Assembly: GCF_041435335.1 (NCBI RefSeq)
Contig: NZ_CP108430.1
Location: 2,666,001-2,730,000, forward strand
Direction of reading: 5' to 3'
DNA from: Streptomyces sp. NBC_01283
GTDB taxonomy: Bacteria; Actinomycetota; Actinomycetes; Streptomycetales; Streptomycetaceae
Length of the DNA: 64,000 bases
A program made the position numbers and the translations under genes. Below, one piece after another: positions 52,469-61,370 of this stretch. Below the pieces are notes generated by a model. That model had not been told where the DNA came from and ran no database searches. It was given only the letters and a program-made list of their open reading frames with translations. Position 1 is the first letter of the stretch; every line of letters starts with the position of its first letter.

Positions 52469-53884
52469 TCAGGCCGCGCGCCCGGGTTCGCCGCGCGGCA
52501 CGCCGACGGTCACCCGCAGCCCGTGCGGCTCATTCTGTTCGTATGTGATGGAACCGCCGCCCGCGGTGAGCAGGGCGCGCGAGATGGACAGGCCGAGGCC
52601 CGATCCCTTTACGTTCTGATGGCGGTTGCTGCGCCAGAAGCGGTCTCCGATGCGGGCGAGTTCGTCCTCTGTGAGGCCGGGTCCGCCGTCCGTGATCACT
52701 ACGGTCGTCAGCTCACCGGTCCAGGAGACCTCCACCCGCACCTCCTCGCCCTCGGGCGTGAACTTGAGGGCGTTGTCGATCACCGCGTCCAGGGCACTGG
52801 ACAGGGCGACCGGGTCGGCCCAGCCGGTGGTCGCCGGGCAGAGTCCCGTCAGCCGTACCCCGTGCTCCTCGGCGAGCGGCCGCCAGGCTCCGACGCGTTC
52901 GGCCGCGAGCTCCCCGATGTCGGTGAGCCGCAGGTCGGCCGCGGCGTGCTCGGCGAGCGCGAGGCCCAGCAGGTCGTCGAGCACCTGGGCGAGGCGTTTG
53001 CCCTCGGTGCGCACGGAGGCGATCTCCTCGTTCCCCTCGGGCAGTTCGAGGGCGAGCAGCTCGATACGGAGCAGCAGGGCGGAGAGCGGGTTGCGCAGTT
53101 GGTGCGAGGCATCGGCGACGAAGGCCCGCTGCTGCTCGAGGACGTCCTGGACGTTGTCGGCCATCTCGTTGAACGACCGGGCCAGGCGCCTCAGTTCCGG
53201 TGGTCCGCCCGCGGCCGCGACCCGCGACTTCAGGCGCCCGGTCGCGATGTCGTGCGTGGTCGCGTCCAAGACCCGCACCGGGCGCAGCACCCAGCCGGTG
53301 AGGCGCAGTGCGGCACCGACGGCGAGGAGCATCGCCGCCGACTCGCCGGCGCCGATGAGCAGCCATCCCTGCAGCGTCTTCGAACGCATGCGTCCCGTGG
53401 GCGAGTCGGTGACGACGACGGCGATGACGTCCCCGTCCCTGATCACCGGCGACGCGACGACGAGCCGGCCGCGCCGCCAGGGCCAGACCTGCCGCGGATC
53501 GTGGCTTCCACGGGACCTGAGGGCCTCTTCGAAGGCCTCCCGCACCTCGGCGCCCCGCGGGGGCAGGAACCAGTCCCCGGGGGCGAGAGCCATGGGCTCA
53601 CGGTCCCGGAAGAAGACGCCCGCCTTGATCCCGTAGACCTGGTGGTAGTAGTCGAGTTCGGTCTGGAGGGTTTCTCGTCGTTCGTCCTTGTCCCGCAGGC
53701 GTGAACCCGTGGGGCGTTTCGTGACGAACTGCGCGAGTGCCGCGAACCGGGCCGTGTCGTCGATCCGGTCGATGACCACCTTCTGCTGCTGCGCCGCCGC
53801 CACGCTCACCGCGAGCGGGAAGCCGAGCGCGAGCAGCACACCCGCCATGAGGACGATGAGCAGCGGGAGGAGGCGAGAGCGCAC
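52469..53884 (-). CDS. gluK: Sensor histidine kinase (probable glutamate sensor GluK)
   Basis: 471 residues from GTG 53884. Two membrane segments (residues ~5-30 and ~175-200) bracket an extracytoplasmic sensor of about 145 residues. HAMP (about 200-250), HisKA with the phosphorylated His in DASHQLRNPLSALLL (about 261), and an HATPase domain with N-box IDNALKFTPEGEEV, G1 ITDGGPGL and G2 GSGLGLSIS follow. It is 16 bp downstream of the response regulator, and the pair is divergent from gluABCD, as in the GluR-GluK system described in S. coelicolor. The ligand assignment rests on that synteny. Confidence 0.88.
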   Translation of the reverse strand: MRSRLLPLLIVLMAGVLLALGFPLAVSVAAAQQQKVVIDRIDDTARFAALAQFVTKRPTGSRLRDKDERRETLQTELDYYHQVYGIKAGVFFRDREPMALAPGDWFLPPRGAEVREAFEEALRSRGSHDPRQVWPWRRGRLVVASPVIRDGDVIAVVVTDSPTGRMRSKTLQGWLLIGAGESAAMLLAVGAALRLTGWVLRPVRVLDATTHDIATGRLKSRVAAAGGPPELRRLARSFNEMADNVQDVLEQQRAFVADASHQLRNPLSALLLRIELLALELPEGNEEIASVRTEGKRLAQVLDDLLGLALAEHAAADLRLTDIGELAAERVGAWRPLAEEHGVRLTGLCPATTGWADPVALSSALDAVIDNALKFTPEGEEVRVEVSWTGELTTVVITDGGPGLTEDELARIGDRFWRSNRHQNVKGSGLGLSISRALLTAGGGSITYEQNEPHGLRVTVGVPRGEPGRAA

Positions 53885-53900
53885 CTGACCTCGCTACTCG

Positions 53901-54590
53901 CTACGCGGCCGGGGCGACGAGCCGGTAGCCCACGCCCCGTACCGTCTCGATCAGGGCCGGCATGTGCAACTTGGAGCGCAGGGAAGCGACATGCACCTCG
54001 AGCGTGCGCCCCGTTCCCTCCCAGCTGGTGCGCCACACCTCGCTGATGATCTGCTCCCGGCGGAACACCACGCCGGGCCGCTGCGCGAGGAGTGCGAGCA
54101 GGTCGAACTCCTTACGGGTCAGCTGCACCGTCGAACCGCTCACACTGACCTGCCGGGTGGGCAGTTCGATGCATACGGAGCCGAGGCGCAGTTCGCTGTC
54201 GGCGGGGCCGGCCGCGGCACCCGACGGGGGCCGCCGGATGACCGCGTGGATACGCGCGATCAGCTCCCCCGTGTCGTACGGCTTCACTACGTAGTCATCG
54301 GCCCCGAGATTCAGGCCGTGGATCCGCGAGCGCACGTCGGCACGCGCCGTCACCATGATCACGGGCGTCGATCCGCGCTTGCGGATCTTTCCGCACACTT
54401 CGTAGCCGTCCTGATCCGGCAGTCCCAGATCGAGGAGCACGACTCCGAAGGGTGTCGTCGCGCCGGGCAGCAGGGCCTGCAGTGCTTCTTCGCCACTGCG
54501 GGCGTGCACGACATCGAAGCCGTGCCTGGCCAGGACCGCGGACAGGGCGGCGGCCACATGATCGTCGTCCTCGACGAGGAGCAGTCTCAT
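53901..54590 (-). CDS. gluR: OmpR-family response regulator (probable GluR)
   Basis: 229 residues from ATG 54590. Receiver domain with acidic pocket EDDD, phospho-acceptor Asp54 (VVLLDLGLPDQDG) and the conserved Lys in VVKPYDTGE. A C-terminal winged helix follows (LTRKEFDLLALLAQRPGVVF, then SLRSKLHMPALIETVRGVGY). It precedes gluK in one operon and faces gluABCD across 288 bp. In S. coelicolor GluR activates gluABCD in response to external glutamate, which is the expected role here. Confidence 0.88.
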   Translation of the reverse strand: MRLLLVEDDDHVAAALSAVLARHGFDVVHARSGEEALQALLPGATTPFGVVLLDLGLPDQDGYEVCGKIRKRGSTPVIMVTARADVRSRIHGLNLGADDYVVKPYDTGELIARIHAVIRRPPSGAAAGPADSELRLGSVCIELPTRQVSVSGSTVQLTRKEFDLLALLAQRPGVVFRREQIISEVWRTSWEGTGRTLEVHVASLRSKLHMPALIETVRGVGYRLVAPAA

Positions 54591-54613
54591 ACGGGCCCCT
54601 CCGGTTCATCGGT

Positions 54614-54746
54614 CGTTCCGTTCGCGCTCGCCGACGGCCGGTACGCGCGCGTGCTACAGGCACCAAGGCATCCACGCCGATAGATAAGGACCACGTCAAG
54701 AGGGTTCGGGTCACGGGCACGTTCCGTTATGTAGCCGGTACGCGCG
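54614..54746. repeat. Duplicated composite element in the gluR-gluA gap
   Basis: CGTTCCGTT occurs at 54614-54622 and 54720-54728. Each copy is followed by GCCGGTACGCGCG (54637-54649 and 54734-54746), with 14 and 5 nt between the two parts. Both copies lie in the divergent intergenic region, so GluR binding is a reasonable guess but unproven. Confidence 0.65.
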
Positions 54747-54878
54747 TGGGGCGTCCCCTTCACACGTAGTGTCCGGTTGCGGCCGGATCGTTATGCTCAA
54801 TTTCCCCTCAGATGTAATGACGCTGGTCGCACCGGGTTACTACTGTCCTCCCAACCGAGGAGGATGGAGCAACAAGCC

Positions 54879-55658
54879 GTGACCGAAGTATCGGTGACCA
54901 AGGACGCCATACCGCCCGGGGCGGACGACCTGGTCGTGCTGAAGAACGTCAACAAGCACTTCGGCGCTCTGCACGTCCTCCAGGACATCGACCTGACCAT
55001 CACCCGCGGTGAGGTCGTCGTCGTGATCGGCCCCTCCGGGTCGGGCAAGTCGACACTGTGCCGCGCCATCAACCGCCTGGAGACGGTCGAATCGGGAGAC
55101 ATCTCGATCGACGGCAAGCCGCTGCCCCAGGAGGGCAAGGAGCTCGCCCGTCTCCGCGCGGACGTGGGCATGGTCTTCCAGTCCTTCAACCTTTTCGCGC
55201 ACAAGACCGTGCTCGAGAACGTGATGCTGGGCCAGATCAAGGTGCGCAAGACGTCCAAGGCGGAAGCAGAGACGAAGGCGCGCGGTCTCCTGGACCGCGT
55301 AGGCGTCGCCACGCAGGCCGACAAGTACCCCGCGCAGCTCTCCGGCGGCCAGCAGCAACGCGTAGCGATCGCCCGCGCGTTGGCCATGGACCCCAAGGTG
55401 ATGCTCTTCGACGAGCCCACGTCGGCGCTCGACCCGGAGATGATCAACGAGGTCCTGGAGGTCATGCAGCAGCTCGCACGGGACGGCATGACCATGGTCG
55501 TGGTCACCCACGAGATGGGCTTCGCCCGCTCGGCGGCCAACCGCGTCGTCTTCATGGCGGACGGTCGGATCGTCGAAGAGGCCGTGCCGGACCAGTTCTT
55601 CAGCAACCCGCGCAGCGACCGGGCCAAGGACTTCCTTTCGAAGATCCTTCACCACTGA
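54879..55658 (+). CDS. gluA: Glutamate ABC importer ATPase GluA
   Basis: 259 residues from GTG 54879 with GGAG 9 nt upstream; ATG 54864 is in frame but sits directly on the GAGGAGG. Polar amino-acid importer ATPase: Walker [10 protein letters not shown], signature LSGGQQQR, Walker [14 protein letters not shown] and H-loop VVTHEMGFA all intact. First gene of gluABCD, driven from the gap shared with gluR. Confidence 0.95.
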   Translation: MTEVSVTKDAIPPGADDLVVLKNVNKHFGALHVLQDIDLTITRGEVVVVIGPSGSGKSTLCRAINRLETVESGDISIDGKPLPQEGKELARLRADVGMVFQSFNLFAHKTVLENVMLGQIKVRKTSKAEAETKARGLLDRVGVATQADKYPAQLSGGQQQRVAIARALAMDPKVMLFDEPTSALDPEMINEVLEVMQQLARDGMTMVVVTHEMGFARSAANRVVFMADGRIVEEAVPDQFFSNPRSDRAKDFLSKILHH

Positions 55659-55714
55659 CGCGTGTCTCTCCCCTGCGTATCAACCCTCGTCTGCCGAAAC
55701 AAAGGATGTTCACC

Positions 55715-56548
55715 ATGAAGGCTCGCAAGGTCACCGCGGCAGCCGCCGTCGTACTCGCGCTCTCCGTCTCCGCCACCGCCTGTGGTTCGGACGACAAGGA
55801 CGACAAGGGGTCCGGTGGTGGCAAGAAGATCACCATCGGCATCAAGTTCGACCAGCCTGGCATCGGCCTGAAGACGCCGGACGGCTACACGGGCTTCGAC
55901 GTCGATGTCGCGACCTACGTCGCCAAGGAGCTCGGCTACAAGGCCGACGACATCGAGTGGAAAGAAACGCCCAGCGCTGACCGCGAGACCGCCCTGGAGC
56001 GCGGTGACGTGAAGTTCATCGCGGCGTCGTACTCCATCAACGACGAGCGCGAGAAGAAGGTCGACTTCGCGGGACCGTACCTCCTCGCGCACCAGGACCT
56101 CCTCGTCCGGTCCGACGACAAGATCACCAAGGGCACGGACCTCAACGGCAAGAAGCTCTGCTCGGTCACCGGCTCCACCTCGGCGCAGAACGTCAAGAAG
56201 GAAATCGCGCCGAAGGCCCAGCTGCGCCAGAACAGCACCTACTCCGAGTGCATCGACGGGCTGGGCAGCGGCACCATCGACGCGCTGACCACCGACGACT
56301 CGATCCTCGCGGGCTACGCGGCGCAGGAGCAGTACAAGGGCAAGTTCAAGCTCGCCGGCCTGAAGCTGACGAACGAGAACTACGGCATCGGCGTCAAGAA
56401 GGGCGACACGAAGCTCAAGGACAAGATCAACAAGGCCCTCGAGAAGATGGTCTCGGACAAGTCCTGGGACAAGGCCGTCAAGGAGAACTTCGGTCCGGCC
56501 GGTTACAAGAACGAGCCCGCCCCGAAGATCGGCGACATCGTCAAGTGA
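55715..56548 (+). CDS. gluB: Glutamate-binding lipoprotein GluB
   Basis: 277 residues from ATG 55715, AAAGGA 8 nt upstream; another ATG at 55706 overlaps that site. The signal peptide ends SVSATAC with lipid-attachment Cys23. Mature protein is a type 3 periplasmic-binding fold: ITIGIKFDQPGIGLKTPDGY, GFDVDVATYVAKELGY, ASYSINDEREKKVDFAGPYL and SECIDGLGSGTIDALTTDDS. Supplies glutamate to GluCD. A stem-loop follows it inside the operon. Confidence 0.95.
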   Translation: MKARKVTAAAAVVLALSVSATACGSDDKDDKGSGGGKKITIGIKFDQPGIGLKTPDGYTGFDVDVATYVAKELGYKADDIEWKETPSADRETALERGDVKFIAASYSINDEREKKVDFAGPYLLAHQDLLVRSDDKITKGTDLNGKKLCSVTGSTSAQNVKKEIAPKAQLRQNSTYSECIDGLGSGTIDALTTDDSILAGYAAQEQYKGKFKLAGLKLTNENYGIGVKKGDTKLKDKINKALEKMVSDKSWDKAVKENFGPAGYKNEPAPKIGDIVK

Positions 56549-56596
56549 CCTCGTGGGGCCGGCTCCTGAAGCCGGTCCGCTGACAGGGCACACGCC

Positions 56597-56628
56597 GGTA
56601 CGCCGCCGCCCGAGCGCGGCGGCGTACC
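56597..56628 (+). terminator. Intercistronic stem-loop between gluB and gluC
   Basis: Perfect 13-bp stem (GGTACGCCGCCGC / GCGGCGGCGTACC) with a 6-nt loop in the 113-bp gap after gluB. Within an operon, such a hairpin after the binding-protein gene usually stops part of transcription or protects the upstream message, giving more binding protein than permease. Confidence 0.75.
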
Positions 56629-56661
56629 TCGCCATCACCACATGCGAGAGCGCGGGAGATC

Positions 56662-57330
56662 GTGTTCGACTTTCTTGAAGACTACGACTTGCTCGAGGCC
56701 TTCTGGATGACGGTGAAGCTCACCGTCTTCGCAGGCATCGGCTCCTTGGTCTGGGGCACTCTGCTGGCCGCCATGCGGGTCAGCCCGGTTCCGGTCATGC
56801 GTTGGTTCGGCACCGCTTACGTCAACATCGTGCGGAACATCCCGCTGACCGTCATCATCGTGTTCAGCTCGCTCGGGCTCGCCGACGTCTTCGGCATGAC
56901 CATGGGCGCAGCTGACGACGTCGACACCATGACCTTCCGTCTCTCGGTGCTCGGCCTCGGGGCCTACACGGCGGCGTTCGTCTGCGAGGCGGTGCGGTCC
57001 GGCATCAACACCGTGCCGGTGGGCCAGGCGGAAGCCGCACGCGCCCTCGGGCTGAGCTTCAGCCAGGTCCTCGGTCTCATCGTGCTGCCGCAGGCCTTCC
57101 GGTCCGTGATCGGCCCCCTCACCAACGTGCTGATCGCCCTGACCAAGAACACCACGGTCGCGGCGGCCATCGGTGTGGCGGAGGCGGCTCTACTGATGAG
57201 GGAAATGCTCGAGAATGAGGCCCAGTTGTTCCTCATCGCCGCGATATTCGCCTTCGGGTTCGTGGTGCTGACCCTGCCGACGGGCCTCATACTCGGGTGG
57301 CTCGGCAAGCGCCTGGCGGTGAAGCGATGA
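56662..57330 (+). CDS. gluC: Glutamate ABC importer permease GluC
   Basis: 222 residues from GTG 56662. Amino-acid permease of the HisM/HisQ type: about five membrane segments and the EAA loop EAARALGLSFSQVLGLIVLPQA (in part) at residues ~121-140, which contacts the ATPase. VRNIPLTVIIVF in the first half is typical. It overlaps gluD by 4 bp (ATGA), so the two permeases are translationally coupled and probably form a heterodimer. Confidence 0.94.
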   Translation: MFDFLEDYDLLEAFWMTVKLTVFAGIGSLVWGTLLAAMRVSPVPVMRWFGTAYVNIVRNIPLTVIIVFSSLGLADVFGMTMGAADDVDTMTFRLSVLGLGAYTAAFVCEAVRSGINTVPVGQAEAARALGLSFSQVLGLIVLPQAFRSVIGPLTNVLIALTKNTTVAAAIGVAEAALLMREMLENEAQLFLIAAIFAFGFVVLTLPTGLILGWLGKRLAVKR

Positions 57331-58262
57331 CCTCCGTCCTCTACGACGCTCCCGGGCCACGCGCCAAGCGGCGCAACGTCCTTCTCTCCGTGCTCTTCCT
57401 TGCTCTCCTGCTCCTGGGATTCTGGTGGGCCTGGTCCGCCATGTCCGACAAGGGGCAGCTGGACTGGGCCAAGTGGGAGCCCTGGCTGGCCGATTCCGAG
57501 TCCTGGACGACGTATCTGCTGCCGGGCCTCGCGAACACGCTGAAGGCCGCGGGCCTCGCCATGGTGATCGCCCTTCCGCTGGGAGCACTCTTCGGTATCG
57601 CGCGGCTCTCCGATCACCGGTGGGTGAGGATTCCCGCCGCTGTGGTCGTCGAGTTCTTCCGGGCGATCCCGGTGCTGATCCTGATGGTCTTCGCCAACCA
57701 GTTCTACTCGGACTCCACCGACATCAGCGTCGACGACCGCCCGATGTACGCCGTGGTCACGGGCCTGGTGCTCTACAACGCCTCGGTCCTCGCCGAGATC
57801 GTGCGGGCGGGCATCCTGTCGCTGCCCAAGGGCCAGACGGAAGCCGCCAAGGCGATCGGTCTGCGCAAGGGCCAGACGATGACCAGCGTGCTGCTGCCGC
57901 AGTCCGTGACGGCGATGCTGCCGGCACTGGTCAGCCAGCTCGTCGTCATCGTCAAGGACACCGCGCTCGGCGGCGCGATGCTCAGCTTCGCCGAACTGCT
58001 CAGCTCCCGTAAGACGGCGGCGTCGTACTACGCGAGCGTCATCCCCAGCTTCATCATCGTCGCGGTGATCTTCATCGTGCTGAACCTGCTGATCACCGGC
58101 CTGGCCTCCTGGCTGGAGCGCCGCATGCGGCGCTCCAAGAAGAGCACGGGTGCCGTGGTGGGCCCTGAAGCGCTCGAGAACCTGGAGACGATCGGCCCCA
58201 AGACGATCCGCATGGATCACGGTGAGAACACTGGTGGAGGCTTTGGGGGCGGCACCGCCTAG
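57327..58262 (+). CDS. gluD: Glutamate ABC importer permease GluD
   Basis: 311 residues from ATG 57327 overlapping the gluC stop. Longer than GluC because of an N-terminal membrane segment (VLLSVLFLALLLLGFWWAW) with an external ~40-residue loop and a cytoplasmic C-terminal tail ending in GGGFGGGTA. The EAA loop reads TEAAKAIGLRKGQTMTSVLL (about 172-190); VEFFRAIPVLILMVF matches the family. Last gene of gluABCD; a strong hairpin follows. Confidence 0.94.
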   Translation: MTSVLYDAPGPRAKRRNVLLSVLFLALLLLGFWWAWSAMSDKGQLDWAKWEPWLADSESWTTYLLPGLANTLKAAGLAMVIALPLGALFGIARLSDHRWVRIPAAVVVEFFRAIPVLILMVFANQFYSDSTDISVDDRPMYAVVTGLVLYNASVLAEIVRAGILSLPKGQTEAAKAIGLRKGQTMTSVLLPQSVTAMLPALVSQLVVIVKDTALGGAMLSFAELLSSRKTAASYYASVIPSFIIVAVIFIVLNLLITGLASWLERRMRRSKKSTGAVVGPEALENLETIGPKTIRMDHGENTGGGFGGGTA

Positions 58263-58291
58263 CGCCGATACCCCGATCACTCGGTGAGAAC

Positions 58292-58324
58292 ACGGAGGCA
58301 GTGGCATATCGCCACTGCCTCCGT
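58292..58324 (+). terminator. gluABCD terminator
   Basis: Perfect 14-bp stem (ACGGAGGCAGTGGC / GCCACTGCCTCCGT) with loop ATATC, 29 bp after gluD. Confidence 0.92.
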
Positions 58325-58485
58325 CGTTACACGTTCGCCCAAGCGCCACGGCAGCCGGTCGGTAACTTGACGCGGGCACCAGCGGTGGGTTGCATACGTT
58401 CTGTGATCGTGCACCGGGCTCCAACTGCCAGTTCCTGTACGTACGTCCAGCGCTCCCGGGCCCTTGCGGCGGGAGGGTACGCACC

Positions 58486-60129
58486 GTGGACCCGGTGATC
58501 GTCGTCGGCGCGGGCCCCGTGGGGCTCACGCTCGCCCTGGCTCTCGCGCGTCACTCCGTACCCACTGTCGTACTCGACGAAGGGCCCGGCAAGGACGAGC
58601 AGCGGCCCGCGCGGACCGTCATCCTGCGGGATGACACCGCGGCCCTCATGGAGCGGCTCGCCGGTCACTCGTTCGGTGATCAGGACTCGGGAGCGCGGTG
58701 GGGCGGCTGGCGGTCCCTGCGGCGCAAGCAGCTGATGCGGGAGCTCACGTTCAGTGACGAGATGCCGGCCCCGCTGCACGTGCCCCAGCATGTGCTGACA
58801 GGAGCCCTGCGCGCGGCCATCGCCGAGGAGCGGCTGGTCAAGGTCGCGGTGGAGAGCAAGCTCGACTCCCTGGAGCAGGACGCGGGCGGCCTGACCGCCC
58901 ACACTCGCGGCCCCAAGGACACCTGGTGGCGGGGCAGTTATCTGGTGGGCTGCGACGGGCCCCGGTCGACCGTGCGCAAGCTCCTCGACGTCCGCTTCCC
59001 GGGGCGCACGGCCGTCGAGCGACACGCCGTGGCCGCACTGCGCACGGAACTTCCCGGACCCGGCCAGGCGTTGTTGCATCGGATGCCTCCGTGGCGCCAC
59101 GGAGGCGCCGAGGTGACGGGCCGTCCGCTCGCCGACGGGGTGTGGCGGCTCGACTGGCTGCTCCCGCCACGCGGCGAGCTCGTGACGCCGGACGCGCTCG
59201 TGGTGCGCATCCGCGAGACCCTCGCGGGCTGGTGCGGCGGCTCCACACCGCCGTACGAACTGCTCGACACCGGCGTGCACACCGTCCACCACCGGCTGGC
59301 CCGCCGGTGGCGGGTCGGCCGTGCCTTCCTCGCGGGCGACGCCGCGCATCTGCTCGGGGCGCTCGGGACGCAAGGGCTCGACGAAGGGCTGCGGGACGCG
59401 GACAACCTCGCCTGGAAGCTGGCGCTTGCCTGGCACCACGGCGCACGGGACGCCCTGCTCGACAGTTATCAGACCGAGCGGCGGGCCAGTGTCGCCGCAC
59501 GCCTGCGCGCCGCCGACCAGTCGCTGCCGATACTGCGGGGCGGCAAGGGCCTGCGCTCCTATGTGCCGGGGTCCGCGCGCGGGCACGACACCCTCCTCAC
59601 CGACGGACACGTGGGGCGCGGCCCCCTCGGCGCGCCCGCATCGTACGCGGACTCACCGCTGGCACCTCCGCCCTCCGAGTCCGAGGTTGTCGTGAACACG
59701 GAGCCGGGGGCTCCCGTGACCGATGTACCGGTGACGGCGCCCGACGGGTCCTTCGTACAGCTGCGCGACCGGCTCGGCGTGGGTCGGCTGCTCGTCGTCC
59801 TCGTCGCACCCGGCACGGTGGTGTGGGAACGACGGCACTGGGTGTCGGCCGGGATCATGCCCCGGCTCGCCGCCGCCGTCGCGGCACTGCCGCACCCGGC
59901 GGAACTCCTCGTCGCGGAGAGTTACCCAGGGGCCCCCGCGCACTCGGTGCTGCTCATCCGCCCCGACGGTCACCTGGTCACCGCGCTCGGCGGGGTGCGC
60001 CCCGCCGAGCTGTATACGGCGGCCGAGGCGGCCCTGGGCGGACCTGCTGCGAAACGGCGTTCGGACGGCGCGGCGACCCCGGAGAAGGCGCAGAGCACGG
60101 CCGCCGCGAGCCGTCCGACCACACAGTGA
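58486..60129 (+). CDS. FAD-dependent aromatic-ring hydroxylase-type monooxygenase
   Basis: 547 residues from GTG 58486 with GGGAGGG 8 nt upstream. NAD(P)H-dependent flavin hydroxylase of the PheA/TfdB group. FAD motifs: GxGxxG in VIVVGAGPVGLTLALALA (residues ~4-21), the DG motif in YLVGCDGPRSTVRKLL (about 155-170) and the GD motif AFLAGDAAHLLGALGTQGL (about 281-299). A thioredoxin-like C-terminal domain (about 400-525, GVGRLLVVLVAPGTVVWERR) is present as in phenol hydroxylases. It stands alone with no catabolic or polyketide genes beside it; substrate unknown. Confidence 0.9.
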   Translation: MDPVIVVGAGPVGLTLALALARHSVPTVVLDEGPGKDEQRPARTVILRDDTAALMERLAGHSFGDQDSGARWGGWRSLRRKQLMRELTFSDEMPAPLHVPQHVLTGALRAAIAEERLVKVAVESKLDSLEQDAGGLTAHTRGPKDTWWRGSYLVGCDGPRSTVRKLLDVRFPGRTAVERHAVAALRTELPGPGQALLHRMPPWRHGGAEVTGRPLADGVWRLDWLLPPRGELVTPDALVVRIRETLAGWCGGSTPPYELLDTGVHTVHHRLARRWRVGRAFLAGDAAHLLGALGTQGLDEGLRDADNLAWKLALAWHHGARDALLDSYQTERRASVAARLRAADQSLPILRGGKGLRSYVPGSARGHDTLLTDGHVGRGPLGAPASYADSPLAPPPSESEVVVNTEPGAPVTDVPVTAPDGSFVQLRDRLGVGRLLVVLVAPGTVVWERRHWVSAGIMPRLAAAVAALPHPAELLVAESYPGAPAHSVLLIRPDGHLVTALGGVRPAELYTAAEAALGGPAAKRRSDGAATPEKAQSTAAASRPTTQ

Positions 60130-60333
60130 GAAGGAGTTGACCGGCACGCAGCGTCATGGTCTACTCCGAAATGTGACCGACACCGATGTGCGCCTGTGGC
60201 GGAGGGTCCATATGGACCTCGTCCGCTATGCGGGCTGCGTGTGTCGTCCGTCCTGCTGAATTCGCCCTCGTTTTCCCAGCGCGCGCTGCCTTCTTCTCGG
60301 TGCGCGCTTCCGCGAACTTCCAGGACGGTCTCC

Positions 60334-60870
60334 GTGTCTGTTTCTCTCTCCACCGCGCCTGCTTCCACGGCAGCGTCCGCGCCCACCGCCGCCGAGCTCC
60401 TCGAATTCGTGCGTCGTAGCGCCGCCGACCCCGAGCTCGTCGCCTCACTGCCGCTCGACCCCGAGGGCCGCACCTGGGTGCGCCTCGAAGGGCCCGGCGG
60501 CAGCGAGGCCTGGCTGATCGGCTGGCCGCCGGGCACCGGCACCGGGTGGCACGACCACGCGGAGTCGGTCGGTGCCTTCCTCACCGCTGCGGGCACGCTC
60601 AAGGAGAACTCGCTCGCCGCCCGGCTGCCCACCGACGGATGGAAGACCCTGGAGCTGTCCGAAGGGGTGGACCGCGAGCGGGAGTTGACGGCCGGCAAGG
60701 GCAGGGCGTTCGGCCAGAACCACGTGCATGAAGTTCTGAACGAGTCCACCAGCGAGCACGCGATCTCCGTGCACGCCTACTATCCGCCGCTCCCCCGCAT
60801 CCGCCGCTACAGCCGTACGGGCGCGGTCCTGCGCCTGGAGTCCGTGGAGCGCCCGGAGGACTGGCAGTGA
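60334..60870 (+). CDS. Cysteine dioxygenase-family cupin
   Basis: 178 residues from GTG 60334 (AGGACGG upstream); the open frame extends to 60196 but without family similarity. Iron ligands fit the CDO pattern: His73 and His75 in GWHDHAESVG, and His130/His132 in FGQNHVHEVLNES. SVHAYYPPLPRIRRY near the end is the usual C-terminal motif. Oxidises cysteine (or another thiol such as 3-mercaptopropionate) to the sulfinate. Its stop overlaps the rhodanese start by 4 bp, so the two proteins are translated together. Confidence 0.9.
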   Translation: MSVSLSTAPASTAASAPTAAELLEFVRRSAADPELVASLPLDPEGRTWVRLEGPGGSEAWLIGWPPGTGTGWHDHAESVGAFLTAAGTLKENSLAARLPTDGWKTLELSEGVDRERELTAGKGRAFGQNHVHEVLNESTSEHAISVHAYYPPLPRIRRYSRTGAVLRLESVERPEDWQ

Positions 60871-61328
60871 GTGCGCACCCCGAAGGCGTACGCCCCATAG
60901 GGGAGCACCCCGCGGCCGAACGCCCCGTCGGGATCGACGAGTTGCTGGAGCGCGTGCGGCTCGACCTCCACCGGGTCACTCCGGAGGAGGCGCGTGACAC
61001 CACGGCCGAGGGAGGGCTCCTGGTCGACATCCGGTACGCGGCCCTGCGCGAGCGTGACGGCCTGATCCCCGGAGCCCTCGTCGTCGAGCGCAACGAACTG
61101 GAGTGGCGCCTGGACCCGCAGGGCAGCCACCGTGCGGCGGAGGCCGTCAGCCACGACCTGCGGGTCGTGGTCGTCTGCAACGAGGGCTACGCGTCGAGCC
61201 TCGCGGCCGTCTCCTTGCGGCAGTTGGGACTGCGGCACGCTACTGACCTCATCGGCGGGTTCCAGGCGTGGAAGGCCGCTGGGCTCCCTGTCACGGACGT
61301 CGCGGATATCGCGGCCGTCGCGGACTGA
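60867..61328 (+). CDS. Rhodanese-domain sulfurtransferase
   Basis: 153 residues from GTG 60867, overlapping the CDO stop (GTGA). After a ~35-residue lead, one rhodanese domain: LLVDIRYAALRERDGLIPGA and the active-site loop VVVCNEGYASSLAA with Cys104, closing LGLRHATDLIGGFQAWKAAG. The six-residue loop after Cys (NEGYAS) fits a persulfide-forming enzyme rather than a Cdc25-like phosphatase. Coupled to cysteine dioxygenase, it probably handles sulfane sulfur from cysteine or thiols. Confidence 0.9.
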   Translation: MSAHPEGVRPIGEHPAAERPVGIDELLERVRLDLHRVTPEEARDTTAEGGLLVDIRYAALRERDGLIPGALVVERNELEWRLDPQGSHRAAEAVSHDLRVVVVCNEGYASSLAAVSLRQLGLRHATDLIGGFQAWKAAGLPVTDVADIAAVAD

Positions 61329-61340
61329 GCACGCGCGTGT

Positions 61341-61370
61341 GCGCCCCTTACCCGATTCGGTAAGGGGCGC
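61341..61370. terminator. Bidirectional terminator after rhodanese gene
   Basis: Perfect 12-bp stem GCGCCCCTTACC / GGTAAGGGGCGC, loop CGATTC. A second copy of the 3' arm (GTAAGGGGCGC, 61382-61392) follows and can pair with the same 5' arm. Confidence 0.9.
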
